Below, piece by piece: positions 33,951 to 46,731 of a DNA stretch of 64,000 nucleotides. A program made the position numbers and the translations under genes. Numbering within the stretch: the first letter of the stretch is position 1; every line of letters starts with the position of its first letter. Source of the DNA: Melampsora larici-populina 98AG31 (lineage: Eukaryota > Basidiomycota > Pucciniomycetes > Pucciniales > Melampsoraceae); assembly GCF_000204055.1 (NCBI RefSeq), contig NW_006768774.1:1627819-1691818 (forward strand). Reading direction: 5' to 3'. The notes under the pieces are model-generated. The model saw only the letters and a program-made list of their open reading frames with translations, ran no database searches and was not told the DNA's origin.

Positions 33951-35158
33951 ATGTCTGAACCCAACCCGTGTACTGGTCATGGGATCTACTTTTCTGGCAT
34001 TTTCCGTATTGATGAAACCGTGCGTCTCAAACGTCCTGATCACCCAGCACCAGTAATTACCCCACTGACCCTTCATGCTCTCTGTTGCAGCTGACCGAAG
34101 AACAAAAGTTCAAAGTCGAGTTCCGCAGTTTTGCAACTAACATTGTGTGCAGTGGAGACGAACCCGATGACACTGTGGACTACGAAATTAGGGCCACGGG
34201 GTTCAGCAATCAAGATTTTATGCTACATCCGGGTCACCTGTACTTCTTGCGGGGGTCCTTTTTCCCTACCAATACTTGTGACACCTACAACGATGAGTTG
34301 TTTTTTGAAGGCTTTGATCGAGCAGTGATTGGTACGGCAGAGTCTTATTCCGAAAGCTTAGCCAATAAGCTTGGCATCACGGGTATTGGTCGAGTGCTTG
34401 ATGTCGAGTTTTATGTTGAAGACCATATGCAATACCTTAAGCGTCATGCAAGTGAGCCCGATAAAATTACTTTGTATGCTGTTGTCCAGCATTGTGACTA
34501 CCACCCGGAGGTCAGTAGATTCCATCCTTCAGCGCTTCTACATATCATGAGCTGACTGTTCTAATATAGACAAAAGAAGCAACATCTATGACGGTCGAAT
34601 ACCGTGTTCCTCCTTTCAAGCATCTTGCAGGATCCCCTCAAATTGTAAAAAAGGGCCGTGAATGCCAATTCCACGGCTATGTTAAAGATTTCAACGAGGA
34701 GACAAACCGTTACATTGTGATCGTAAGTCTCCAACTGCTTCCTCTTCCGTCACATCTGACTCGACCTTTCAACAGGTGAACAAAGTAGCACCTACCTCTG
34801 GCCACCTTGAGTCTGCGGGGCGCAAAAAAGCAGTTAAGGTCGGTAGTCAAGTCTCTGGTGACCGACCCAAGGCCACTAATTAAGCTTTGTCATTCATCTT
34901 TGCATCTTTCTTCGCCAGCATCTCTGACCAAAGACCTGTGCCTTAAGGTTCAGTTCGCGCCCTGTCAACACGCCTTTCAAGTCTCCGGCCACGGCTTCCG
35001 CTTCCAGCTCCAGCATCCCATTCCCAGGATCGGATCAGACCCCTGCGTCCATTGCTTCGAGCGGCGAACAACCAAAACAACCACCCAAAAAGAGAGCACG
35101 AGCTCAACCCAAAAGAAACGCCACCAAAGTGATTGCGCCTGAATCTGAAGAAATATAG
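33951..35158 (+). CDS. Uncharacterised multi-exon protein
   Basis: Exons 33951-34052, 34091-34510, 34570-34722 and 34776 onwards join in phase 0 across GT-AG introns of 38, 59 and 53 nt. The protein starts MSEPNPCTGHGIYFSGIF. It contains DFMLHPGHLYFLRGSFFP, LFFEGFDRAVIGTAESY and GRVLDVEFYVEDHMQYL, then HLAGSPQIVKKGRECQFHGY. Exon 4 reaches a stop at 34881-34883. However, a Ser/Pro-rich and basic tail (PPKKRARAQPKRNATK...ESEEI) is open to a stop at 35156-35158. A further intron from about 34839 to 34933 would join it in phase, though the donor is weak. I do not recognise the family. The globular part is beta-rich in appearance, and the basic tail suggests a nuclear protein. It lies in a repeat family present more than once here, so it may be element-borne. 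Confidence 0.6.
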
Positions 35159-37030
35159 GTCATTACCCAGGCTCTACCCACTCGAACGTCCCTAATCCTT
35201 GTATCCCGTTATCCCATTGATTACACGCCTGTTGTCTCGCCGCACATGACATGGATACATGCCAACCCCTTCTTTTTGCCCGTTTACAAGTGTAGCCGCC
35301 CAGAATCTATTGATCAAGATTTTAATAACTCTACCATGCTACCCGCTCGGGGTCCAACTATACATAGCGTACCTTTCTGTTCTTCTTACTATCTTAATAA
35401 TATTCATTCAATTTATATCGATTTATTGTGTCATTCGCGGCGTGCAGAGCCAGACCATTGAAATAGTACCCACGGTACTGACTATTTTCCTGATCACTGC
35501 TGAGCCACCGTCTGTCACATTATTGAGTGTTGAGAACTGTTTGTCAGGTCTAAATCCCCTGCTCGCCTGTAAAAGTCTTTGATTCCACCGATTCAGTGAG
35601 CCAAAATGTGTCAGTACTGACCTGTCTGGTCCCTTTGCATGTGTAGTCTTATGGCGCGACCCTCACTTTGCTCGAATGAGACTTTTGCCTTCTCAAGAAA
35701 ATCATTTTTCCATGTCACAGCGCTGTGTGGCGCCTTGATTAGTGATCAAACAGACTGGCCTTTGGCCTCACTGTGTTCGCGCACCCTAACAGTATCTCAA
35801 GCGCTGCTACACGGCTTGATTGGGTTCTTGTGCGCTTAATATTACGGTCCCTGCGCAAAGAAACAATCTTTCAAGGCACTGGTATCGACAACGGCTCATT
35901 CAAGATGGTCAACACGGTGATTCACGGGTTTCACGATTCAGACTAATGTTAGAACAATTTGAATATACAGACATATACACCAAGTGTTGGCTCATTCCTA
36001 ACATCTCTATGTTTCAGAGTATTGTTCAGGTCACCGTAGACTGTATGGATTCTTAGTTGGCAAGCTACATTGAAGGTTAACAACAGCACCGGAACAAAAG
36101 ATTTATTGTACTTTGCTCCATGTGCCCATGACCGTGATAAGTAACATCATTGGGCAAGGTGTCTTGATCCCATTGAACGACACAGGGATCACAATTGTCA
36201 TTCTCTTGCGTTTGTGATATGGGTGAGATAAGCTAGATGACACGGACCTTACCTAAGAGTCCCCCAAAAGCATAACCTCTGGCCTGTTGTGGTAAGGTAT
36301 TAAAATGGTATAGTTGTATGTGGTACCCGTGCCATTCAAAACAATACGGCCGGATTGATACCGCGGGCGCGGATGTCCTTCGGACTCTGTGACCTTCGAG
36401 TCAGTACATATTTTTTCAATGATTGGAGTACCACCTATTACCACTCACTAACCTGTCACGAACTCTGCAACCAACTTCGCCAACAACGACTTGGCAACAT
36501 TGTGTTTAAACCAGGACAGAGTAGTCCATTCCACGACCCCGTACCCATCCAAACAATAGCTCTCTGAGTTGTGCAAAACCTGCATCGAGCAGACTTGCTT
36601 CGGTACGAGCCCCATTCCAGTAATCCAGTATTGTTTCCAGGCCACAACAAAGGAAAATGTGTAACTGCCGCTCAACGAACTTCAGACAAGTAGTAATTCA
36701 ACACGATAACGTGTGGGGATGCGGAATGGGGCGAATTGTTGCGGCTTGAGACTTTTCTGGCATTCAAATGCTTCAACAAACCACGGTATATTTCACCTGT
36801 GTCTACTAGACGCTTCGGATACTATCCGAAGGAAAACGTGCAATTCCTAGCGGACATTGTCTGGAACCTCCCCTACCGACGCGCCGCCGCCCCCGACGCG
36901 TCGGACTCAAAGACATCTACAAGTACTTTCCGCATCAGTACATCAGCTAAGAGCACCTATTCGACCATCTAAGCCCGTAACTGGCCTTTGGTCAAGGTCA
37001 ACAACCACTCACGGTTGCGGCTAAGAATCA
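35159..37030. other. Mostly gene-free; weak minus-strand frames
   Basis: A minus-strand pair of frames at 36675-36448 (YTFSFVVAWKQYWITGMG...LAKLVAEFVTG) and 36444-36253 (VIGGTPIIEK...ILIPYHNRPEVMLLGDS) could be two exons of one unrecognised gene. Near 36892 there is a GC-rich palindrome, CCGACGCGTCGG. Nothing else is supported. Confidence 0.3.
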
Positions 37031-38140
37031 GTTTCACAATGATGTGAATGGTATTCACATCCATGTGAATGGCATTCACATCCATGTGAATACTAATCAC
37101 ATGGATGTGATTCCCACCTGTAAAGACTGAGTCACCAATAAAATTCACACTGAAACTCAATACCATTTATGTGAAATGAGTCACATACAGATACAAAGCA
37201 CACAATTCACATATATGTGAATTGTGTCACATACAGATACAAAGCACGCAATTCACATATATGTGATTCAGATTCACATATATGTGAATCTGTATATCTG
37301 AGTCTGAATCACATATATATATACAGATACAAATTCACATATATGTGGATCTGAATCACATATATGTGAATTGAGTCACATACAGACACAAATCACACCA
37401 ATCACACACATGTGAATCTCAATCACATATATGTGAATTGAGTTACATGCAAATACCAGCACCCCTCACACAAATGTGAATTGTCACGTCTAAATACCAA
37501 ACACACCCAAAGCACACAATTCACATATATGTGAATCCCAATCACATACATGTGATTCCAAATTCAAATCACACCAATGTCAATTGTGTCAATGCCACCG
37601 CCACCACATGAAATGACAAGTCACACCTATGTGAATCCCAATCCCACATATGTTAATTGAGTCACGTGACAATCCGAAAAAACACACCTATACAAACACA
37701 TCACACATATGTGAACTACATTCACACACATGTAAATTCTATTCACACACATGTGAATTCTATTCACACATATGTGAATTCCATTCACACCCATGTGAAT
37801 TCTATTCACACACATGTAAATTCTATTCACACACATGTGAATTCTATTCACACATATGTGAATTCCATTCACACCCATGTGAATTCTATCACACATATGT
37901 GAATTCTATTCACACATATGTGAATTCTATTCACACATATGTGAATTCCATTCACACCCATGTGAATTCTATCACACATATGTGAATATTCACATATATG
38001 TGAATAGAATTCACAAATGGAATTCACTCCATCCACACATAGGTGAATTTAGTCAATGCCACACGTAGATAATCACACCTATGTGAATGTCGTTCACATA
38101 TATGTGAAAGAAATTCACATAGGTGTGAATCCTGATCACG
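37031..38140. repeat. TTCAC-N6-GTGAA palindrome array 1
   Basis: Dozens of copies of a 16-bp palindrome occur here, mostly with cores ATATAT, ACATAT, ACACAT and ACCCAT (as in TTCACATATATGTGAA). From about 37736 to 37990 they form a regular 21-bp tandem: palindrome plus a 5-bp linker (TTCTA or TTCCA). The 21-bp period is seven codons, so several frames stay open and encode repeats of HTHVNSI type. I treat these as a by-product. Confidence 0.9.
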
Positions 38141-38414
38141 GGAATGTGAATCAAGTCCATGCCACCACATGTAAATTCAACTTGTCCTTTCCACCCATAT
38201 GTCAAGGCAATCACAACAAGGTCAATCTGATCCTTGTTATCTCACAAGGTATATATATAGAACACTACACTCAAATTACGAGTTTCACAGATTAAGAACA
38301 AGATTTGCAAATAACATCTAGTCCCAACCAATATATATATCTTTTGAAGCTAAGATTAAAAAACATATTATTGAATTGAACAAGTAAGTTAAAACTAATC
38401 ATTTCCATCATTTT

Positions 38415-40791
38415 TCATTTTTCTTTTGAAGATATATCATCATCATCTGAAATCACTTTCTTTTCACAGTTTGGACCAGTGATTGAATTGCTTTCCTTTC
38501 TCCATTCTCTCCAAACCTTGATGTTTTCACAAAAAAAAGTCCCCCAGTCCTTGGCTTTAGGAGATCTCAAATTTCGCCAGTCTGGATGGATGTGAGGAAT
38601 GGGTAGGTTGGCAGAAAACTCAAGCTCCAGCGAGATGCAATGAGTACCTTGGATGACACCAAGAATGATAGGTCGGGTATTCCCATGTGGGGCTGATAGA
38701 AAAGGAGGTATCGTGCAAGAAGAAACCGTATTCGCAGAGTATGAGATGACCGTTTTTTTAAAAGTGTTTGCTATGATACAACAGGCACCTGGCATTGGAT
38801 ACCACAACCGCCGTGGTGCGTAATTAAGGGGGGATTCAAGAATCTCTAACATATGGCTGATGTCGGTACCACCCTCACTGAGTTTAGGTAAGGCGTCTTC
38901 GTACCACTCGTAGTTCTTGCGTACCTCGGTAGCCATCACTGCTCGCACCTTCACCGCATCTGATTCCGGCCGTCCCAGTGAAACCGCGACTGAAGCAAAA
39001 GCACACAGACCATTACCTTTGACATTGGTTGCCGACTTCACAAACGGCCTAAGTATCACAGGAAGAGTTTTGACAAAACTCCATTTCTGTTCGGATCAGT
39101 AAGTCAGAATAATGCTGATTATTATGATGAGATAGTGAGACACTTACAATCAAGACACGTTCTTCTGGTGTGGCATTCACGAGTCGTTCTTCTTTGGTTT
39201 TTTTTTGTTTTTCGCTATGTTCTTTTGCTGCAGAGGTTATGTTTTGTAAGGAGAACTGATTGGTATGTTAGCTCGATCCCATCCAACTTAAAAGAGAAAT
39301 CCACATCAGTCAAACCACTTACCGGTTCCGACCGCTTTACTCTCTTGTTTGCTGGCTGATCCTGTCTCCCCAAAGGACGTCTCAGCAACATGATTAAATA
39401 CTTGGAAATAGTTGACTCACTTACTTTATCCAAACTAACCGAATTAACTCGGACAGATTTACGAGTTTTTGGTCCATGTGCTGACTCACTTTTCTTAGCT
39501 GCGTGGTTGGCTTTCTCTACACGAGCCACCTGACGTTTCCGAGTAGTGACAGGTGATGGAGGATCCCCTTGAGACGTGAGAGGTGAGTCTGGAACATCTG
39601 GTTGTTGTTCTTCATCGTTATGAACTTTCTTGGAGGTAGAAACTTCAGTTTCTTCTTCCTGAATCGCTTCTACGGCATGATCTTCTTTGCCGGTGACGGT
39701 TTTGGGATCTTGAGGTTCTATAATGTTTTCCGGTGTGTCCTCTCGTCCTTTTCCCTATAAAAGGTAAATGCTTTCAGAATAAGAGAAATTTACTGATAAT
39801 ACAAGATAAAGAAGATCATACACTAACCTTACTTTCATCTTCAACTTCGCTTTTATCTTCCACTTCTTGTTCTGTAGGAGATTTCGTGGAGGTCTTAACT
39901 TTCTTTGATTTTGCCTGTGACATGTTAAATAAGATATTATTCGTTCCAATTGTCAGCTCCTCTGATCCAAGCTTTGAGTATCATAAAGAAATACACTCAT
40001 AAAGAAATACACAAGAACAACATATAACTCACCTTCTTCACTTCAACTTTGTCCTTCTTGGTTTGAACCTTGTCCTTTTTCGGTTCAACGGGGTCCCTGG
40101 TATCTGAAACCTCGTTGGCAATTTGACAATCCCGCAAGAATCGTTGCATTAGCGTTTGTCGGGAGTGGCTATCAAGCTTCTTCAACTCTTTGATCAATAT
40201 CTCATAATCGTTGAGAGGCTCAGCATCCTTGTGGTCGGTGTCGTCATCATCAGAACCACGCGTTAGATCCAAAACAATGGTATCACTCCTTTGTTTTCGT
40301 TTCCTAGGATGCTTCGACGTGAGAGAGGGGAGTTTGGGGGCTTTGAGGTTCGGTATCGGTCCATGGTCATGCTCATCATGAATAACGATGATTGTCCACG
40401 TGGTATCACTTGCAACATACTTGGCTGAGACCTGAAAAGGACAGGTTGGAATTGTGATCGTGGGGTCTTCGGCAGCAGCGAGGATCTGCTTTTGATTTGG
40501 CCCTCGAATACATTTCCACTTCATCAACCTTGGTTTTGAATCAATCGATGATAATCCATAGTGATTATTGTTGGCGAAGTTCTTGAGAAAAATTTCGGCG
40601 GCCGCGCGATTTGGGTAAGAACCTCCAGCTGGAGGGGGCAGAAGAACGCCAGTAGGGCCTTCGGCAGATTTCGTACCGGCTGTAGTATTGTTAGAGGGAT
40701 CCATCTCGGTAGTATCATGGGCAGCCTCGTTCTGATTTCGCAAGCCTTCTTTGTTCATAGTTCGCGAGTCACTGGTTGGGCTTTGTTCCAT
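38415..40791 (-). CDS. FAR1-like zinc finger and OTU-like protease protein
   Basis: Six exons (minus): 40791-40033, 39914-39828, 39754-39425, 39380-39323, 39227-39148 and 39086-38415. All joins keep phase, giving 661 residues. The N-terminus holds a FAR1/WRKY-GCM1-like finger: Cys94 (KWKCIRG), Cys117 (TCPFQVSAKYV) and His141/His143 (DEHDHGP). The middle is charged and low-complexity with basic stretches. The C-terminal 220 residues resemble an OTU cysteine protease: Cys466 in GNGLCAFASVAVSLG, RRLWYPMP, and His587 in GTHCISLEL. The usual GDGNC Asp is Asn463 here, so activity is uncertain. Such fingers and OTU domains occur together in MULE and related transposon proteins, but no DDE region lies between them. 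Palindrome arrays flank the gene on both sides. A direct repeat of about 36 bp (40796-40831, 40837-40872) lies just upstream of the start. Confidence 0.75.
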
Positions 40792-40959
40792 CTTGTGATG
40801 AGGTGTGAAGGTGCGAGACGATGAGAATTGAATCTTTTGATGAGGTGTGAAGGTGCGAGACGATGAGAATTGAAGCGAAACGAGAGAAGTGACGTTGTCC
40901 TTGGTTGGTTTGATGCAAATTTTTTAACCCCAACGTTTGGGAAGAAATCCATCATAGAT

Positions 40960-42260
40960 TTCACACATATGTGAAAGACACAGACATATGTAATCACAAG
41001 TTCACACATAGGTGATCGAGAGTTACATACGTATTGATACACATTCACTTGTATGTGAATACCTTTCACATAAGTGTGATTGTCTTCAGATTTCCGCAAA
41101 AGCTATTCACACATGGGTGAATGATTTACATATACTACATATGCAAATCTGACAATCACATATATGTGAATGCCATCCACACATATGTAGTATATGTAAA
41201 TCTTTCACGCATACGTGAATGGCAATGCTATTCACATATGCGTGAATGTAATTCACACATATGTGAATTACTTATGTGAAAGCTATAATTTATAGCTTTG
41301 GTGATATATGTGATAGAAATTCACATATATGTGAATTCACATATGTGATTGGCTTTCAAATATATGTATTAAATCTTAGGTTGTACTTTATCTACCTCTT
41401 TTCTCCGCTGTCAACTAATCAGTTATAGAGCTTTATTATCTCACTTTCAATGATAATAAAGCTCTGTGAATATATTTCACCTATGTCAATATAATTCACC
41501 CATATGTCCCATATGGGTGACATTCACATAACGGTGAATTCCATTCACATGAGGGTGATTTCTATTCACATGAGGGTGAATTCCAAGGTTTTCATTCACA
41601 TAAGGGTGAATTCCATTCACCTCTATGTGAATTCCAGAATTCTATTCACATGAGGGAGAATTACATTCACGCATACGTGAATAGCATTCACCTTTATGTG
41701 AATGGAGTTCACCTATATGTGAATGGAATTCACATAGAGGTGAATGAAAAACATATGGGACATCTCACTTTCAATGATAATGACATATGTGAATATGTTT
41801 CACCTATGTCAATATAATTCACCCATATGTCCCGTACGTCAATGTAATCCACCCTCATGTGAATGAAATTCACATAAGGGTGGATTACATTGACGTATGG
41901 GTGAATACGATTAACATGGGGGTGATTTTTATTCACGCAGATGTGAATGGAATTCACCCCCATGTGAATCGTATTCACCCTTATGTGAAATATATTGACA
42001 TATGGGTGAATAAAATTCACACATGGGATTCACGCTAGTTCATACAGTTGATATGTGAATATTATTTCACCCATATATATTCACATATGGGTGAATACAA
42101 TTTGCATATCAGAACAAGATGACTGTGATTCATGCTAGTTCATACAGTTGATATGTGAATATTATTCACCCATATGTGAATTATATTCACATATGGGTGA
42201 ATAATGGTGAATAATATTCACATATGGGTGAATAATATTCACCCATATGTGAATTATCTC
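40960..42260. repeat. TTCAC-N6-GTGAA palindrome array 2, left part
   Basis: Many palindromes with varied cores: ACATAT, ATAACG, ATGAGG, ATAAGG, CTCTAT, GCATAC, CTTTAT, CTATAT, ATAGAG, CCCCAT, CCTTAT and CCATAT. Arms TTCAC and GTGAA stay fixed. Local blocks repeat; ACTGTGATTCATGCTAGTTCATACAG, for example, occurs near 42030 (partly) and 42121. The array is interrupted by the gypsy element at 42300 and resumes at 48428. Confidence 0.85.
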
Positions 42261-42299
42261 TGACTTATGGACTGTGATTGATTCACGGTAGTTCATACT

Positions 42300-42505
42300 T
42301 GTTATGGACAGACTTGGGGGTTTTCGGCGACGAGGGTCAAGGGAGTTCTGGTGAGGATTTGTATCTATTACCAGTCTTCCTATGTGGATTGTCGGATGAG
42401 GGAAAATCTGTACAGGCAATGTATCTACAACTATAAGATGGTTCTCGAGCTTGTGACATGTAATGTGAATATGTCACTCAAGTGAAATAGAACCAGTTCA
42501 TAACA
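42300..42505 (-). mobile_element. Gypsy 3' LTR
   Basis: The 206-bp LTR reads TGTTATGGACAGAC...GTTCATAACA in plus orientation. It is preceded by the duplication ATACT (42295-42299). The inner edge shows a purine tract (TTAAAGGGGGGATAA on the minus strand) that primes plus-strand synthesis. Confidence 0.9.
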
Positions 42506-42600
42506 TTATCCCCCCTTTAATGCCCAAGCTTCCTCTTGCAAGCTCTGCATTCTTTCCACGGGCTGCGTTAAAAAACCCAGTGGGAAAAAGCATAGCCCTC

Positions 42601-45600
42601 TCACTTCTTCCGCCTTCTCCTTTTGTACTTATTTGTTGCGTCGGGATATTTTAAATTAAACTCATTAACTAAATCTTGACTATTCTTGAGGTTGATTTCG
42701 GGTTCCCATGAATTGTTTTCCTTGCCAAATCCTTTCCAACTCACAAAGTATTCCTTCTTGTTGTACCTTCTTCTACAATCTAGTATCTCGTTGACTTCCC
42801 ATTCTTCTTCATCCTGTATTATGATTGGTTCGACTGGGGGTTGTTTTCGTTGATGTATTGTATCCGGGTTATGTTTCCTGAGTACAGAGACATGAAATAC
42901 AGGATGGACGCTTTTCATGGAAAGAGGGAGATTCAATTTATAAGTAGAATTTGATATCTTTTGGATAATGAAGAAAGGACCTAGCCATCTATTTTCTAAT
43001 TTTGGGCTTGGCCTAGTTGTCGAAATGTTTCGTCCGTTCAACCAGACTTGGTCTCCTACTTCCCATCTTGGTGTTTGTTGTACTCTTTTGTCAAATTGTT
43101 CTTTCATCTTCTCTTGAGTTAATTCTAAACATTGATTTAATTCAGATTGCACTTCGGCGAGTGTTTGCATCCTCTTCTCTACTGCTGGCACACACTGTTC
43201 AGCTGATGGTACTTTGTTGAATGATGGGTTAAATCCATAGTTAGCTTTAAACGGTGAAATGCCCGTGGATTCATGGTCTTTGTTGTTATACAAGAACTCA
43301 GCTGTGGGCAGTAGACTTTCCCAATCGTCTTGTCGATATTTAACGAAATGTCGTAAATATTGTTCGATTACTTTATTGACGATCTCGCTTTGACCGTCTG
43401 TACGTGGGTGGAAAGCGGTTGACGGGTGAAGGCGTATACCTAGGCGTTTGTCAATTTCTTCCGTGATCTGTGAAATGAAAATACTACCCCTATCTGAGAT
43501 TATCGTCTTGGGAGTTCCATGAAGCTTCCATACGTTCTTCATCATGAGATCTGCTAGGTCTTCAGCCGACATTGATTCAGTACAAGCAATGAAATGACTC
43601 ATTTTCGTTAATCTATCCACCACGGTTAATATGCTGTCGTAGCCGTTTGATGCAGGGAGGCCGGTGATAAGGTCATATGAGATATCCGTCCACGGGCCAG
43701 CCGGTATCGGTAATGGCTCCAGAGTCCCAAAGGGTTTCTGTGTGGTTGATTTAACCCTTAGACAAGAGTCACAACCGTCCACGTACCTGTTGACGTACGC
43801 TTTCTGAGATGGCCAGATGAAGCTTCTCCTGACCAATCCGAGAGTCTTTGCTCGACCTGGGTGGCCCGCAAGCAATGAGTCGTGTCTGCTTCTTAGTATT
43901 GAGTATTTGATGTCGTCGACGTCAGGTACCTCTATTCTACCTTGGTTGTAGAGGATACCATCTTGTACTTTGTAATGCTTCAAAGCTGCTTTCGTCTTGG
44001 CTGATATCGGGTTCAAGGTTGCGTTCATCAGTTCCCCTATCCTGTCACACTCTTTGCTTGCGTCTCTGATTCGTTGTATAATTTGATCATCCGTAGGAAT
44101 GTCCGGTGCCTTAGTGTCAGTTTCAGCGATGCCCAATACATCCACCTCAAACCAGTGCTCAGAATTGTCGAGTGCAACCACTTCATCTTCGAAGAACCCC
44201 TCTACGCTAGCAAGCTCGACCGGGAACGTGTCTGGGCCGATGTTTTCGGGTCTTAACAACTGGCCAAAGGTCAATTTTTCCTCGTTAGTAGGCGCCAGGT
44301 CCGGTCTTCTAGATAAGGCATCTGGTTTGGTAGCTTTACTGCCGGGTCGGAATTTAATCACGAAATCGAAACAGCCCAGTGTCTCCGCCCATCGAGCCTG
44401 TCTGCGGGTAAGCTGCTTGGTTGTCATGAAAGACTCCAGGTTACGATGGTCCGTGTAGACTATCACATCTAGGCGGTTGGGATTTCCCTCCAGGTAGTGG
44501 CGCCACTCTTTGAAAGACGCGACAATCGCCAGTAGTTCCTTATCAAAGATCTCGTAGTTCCTTTCAGCTTGGACTAGTGATCTGGACAGGTAAGCTACTG
44601 GGTGGAGTTCTCCATCGTCCTCGCTGCGTTGTGATAGCACTGCTCCTAATGCAAAATCGGAGCAGTCACATTCCAGAGTAAACGGCTTGTATGGATCGGC
44701 TATCTTCAGTACGGGTGCGGTGGTGAAGGAGGTCTTCAGGCTCTCAAAGGCTTTTTCGCATTTTTCATCCCAGACATAGTGCGCGTTGAGCTTGGTCAGA
44801 TTATGAAGTGGTCTTGTGGTTCTTGAAAATTAGTCGATGAAACGTCGGTAAAAATTGGCGAATCCAATGAAGCGTTGGAGTTCAGATACTGATTGGGGTG
44901 CTGGCCATTCTTTGACGGCTTTCACTTTCGTCGGGTCCATTCTGATTTTATTCTTAGAGATAATAAGGCCAAGGTATTCAATTTCCTTCTTCGAGAACTC
45001 GCATTTTTCGGGTTTCAGCCAGAGTGTATGCTTGGATAGGACGTCAAGTACGCCATCAACAGCGCCTTCGTGATCTACTTTAGGCTTTGTATAAATCATA
45101 ATGTCATCCAAGAAGGCCGCGGTGTCTTTACCTATACGTCCCAATAAGATATCTTGAATAAAGTATTGGAAATAACCAGGGGCGCCTGTTGGCCCAAAAG
45201 GCATAGTCAGAGGTGCAAACTGGCCTTGTTTGCATATAAAGGCCAGTTTATCCTCATCACCCTCTGCTACTCGAAGATTACCGTACGCATTGCGCATATC
45301 AAGCTTGGTAAAGTCTTCGGCATCCAGCAAACTGTCGACTAAGTCCATAGTCAACGGTAGTGGGTATTTGTTCTTGACGGTTAGGGCGTTGAGCTTACGG
45401 TAATCAAAACAAGGGCGCAGATTGCCGTCCTTCTTCCCTGTGAATAACACAGGGGCAGCCCATGGCGAAGTGGTTCGACGGATAGTCCCGTTGGCTAAGC
45501 CTGAATTCACCAATTCCTCCAAAGCAGCGTCCTCGGCTGGTGATAATGGAATTATCCTGCTAGCCTGCGGTTGAGCTCCTGGTATCAGTTCGACACGAAA

Positions 45601-46731
45601 GTCGTAGCGGCGTCTCGGGGGTAGGCGTTGGGCATTGGACTTCCTAAACATGTGTAAGTGCCTATGATACCTAGACGGGACAATTTCCTCTAGAGCTTTG
45701 ACGGGTTCGAGTTTCTTTTTGTCGGCGGCGAGTCGTGCTGAGGTTGACCAGGACGTCTTGGCTGCTGTGACCTGGATTGATGTGTTATTCAAGGGAGAAA
45801 CAGGCTTGCCAGCTGTTCGGGTTGAACATGGGTTGGAATCAGTAATAAACTCACATTGCGGGGGCGTTGATATATCTAAAAAGACATTAGCCCCCTCGTC
45901 ACTGTTCCTTGCGTGCCCCTGAGGCTCCTCCTTGGGATCGTCGGGGTTCTGTGGCGGGACGGACGAGGCCGTATTCACTACGGCCGCAATGCTCGTATCC
46001 GGGTCTTGTGTCGTGATGTGTTCGTGGTTTTCGTTGTTCGTGGTGGGTGTAATCGTGATAAGGGGGGAACTATCGGGAGATAGAGGGTTGTCATCTGTTT
46101 CAAGGTGATTAGGATTAACTGGACTCTCGAACTCACATTGCGGGGATGCTAACGTGTCAGAATTGACACACATCCCCTCGTAATTGTGCCTAGCGTCCCT
46201 CATGGGGTCCAACGAGTGGCCAGATAAGGGTGTTTTCGGCCAATACGAAACCAATGAAGTGGTTGCAACGTGAGTCTCGGCTGGGTGTACCATACTTTTA
46301 CTCCAGTCAATCAGGTGAAAGTTTTTCTTGATCCATGGCATGCCAAGTATGCCGTCGTACGAGTCTTTGAGTCTTGTAATGATGAATGGGGTCGGTAATG
46401 GGTCGGATTTGATAAAAAGGTGGGTCTTGAAGGAAGATCGGCTCTCAGAGCCGTCGAATCCAGTGATCAATTGGTCATGTCGATCAGCACCGGCTATCAA
46501 GCCAGCGTGGTAGGCAAATGATTCACTGAGCACATCGTGCGTAGCACCTGAATCAATGAGGAACGTAGCGGGAAATGTTTGGGACGGTGTGGCTCGGGGA
46601 ATTTGGGACATGGATAATGTGGTGTGTAAAAAAATGCGCGGGTCGTTTGTATTGCACAAGTTCATTCTACTAGATCCCACATTAATTGATGACAAATTCT
46701 CCAGGTGGCTCAGGATGGGCACAACCTTCAA
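42601..46731 (-). pseudogene. Gypsy pol: protease, RT, RNase H, integrase, chromodomain
   Basis: A single frame runs from the gag overlap to 42601, broken only by TAA at 44832-44830 (after FANFYRRFID). Order: aspartic protease (FLIDSGATHDVLSESF), reverse transcriptase with FLDDIMIYTK, RNase H (YTDHRNLESF), and an integrase HHCC finger (HDSLLAGHPGR...CDSCLRVK). The integrase DDE residues lie in DISYDLITGL, IISDRGSIF and DGQSEIVNKVIEQ. A chromodomain follows (WEVNEILDCRRRYNKKEYF, VSWKGFGKENNSWEPE) and a basic end. The chromodomain steers integration to marked chromatin in chromoviruses. The stop lies between RT and RNase H, so full Pol is not made unless it is read through; a sequencing error is also possible. 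Pol is entered from gag by a likely -1 shift. Confidence 0.9.

Noticed and set aside
37650..37985. Open frames encoding HTHVNSI-type heptad repeats on both strands
   Set aside because: They follow from the 21-bp period and palindromic symmetry; no start context, no non-repeat part and no conservation beyond the DNA motif.
37031..42260. CRISPR-like array
   Set aside because: Units are palindromes spaced by about 5 bp, with variation inside the repeat and not in spacers; the genome is fungal.
40960..42260. Similarity of the palindrome to the T-box (Brachyury) palindromic site
   Set aside because: The half-site differs beyond TCACA, and T-box factors are not expected in rust fungi; judged coincidental.
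42162..42419. Short frame overlapping the gypsy LTR (also at 48159-48341)
   Set aside because: Same sequence in both LTRs; a chance frame within LTR DNA.
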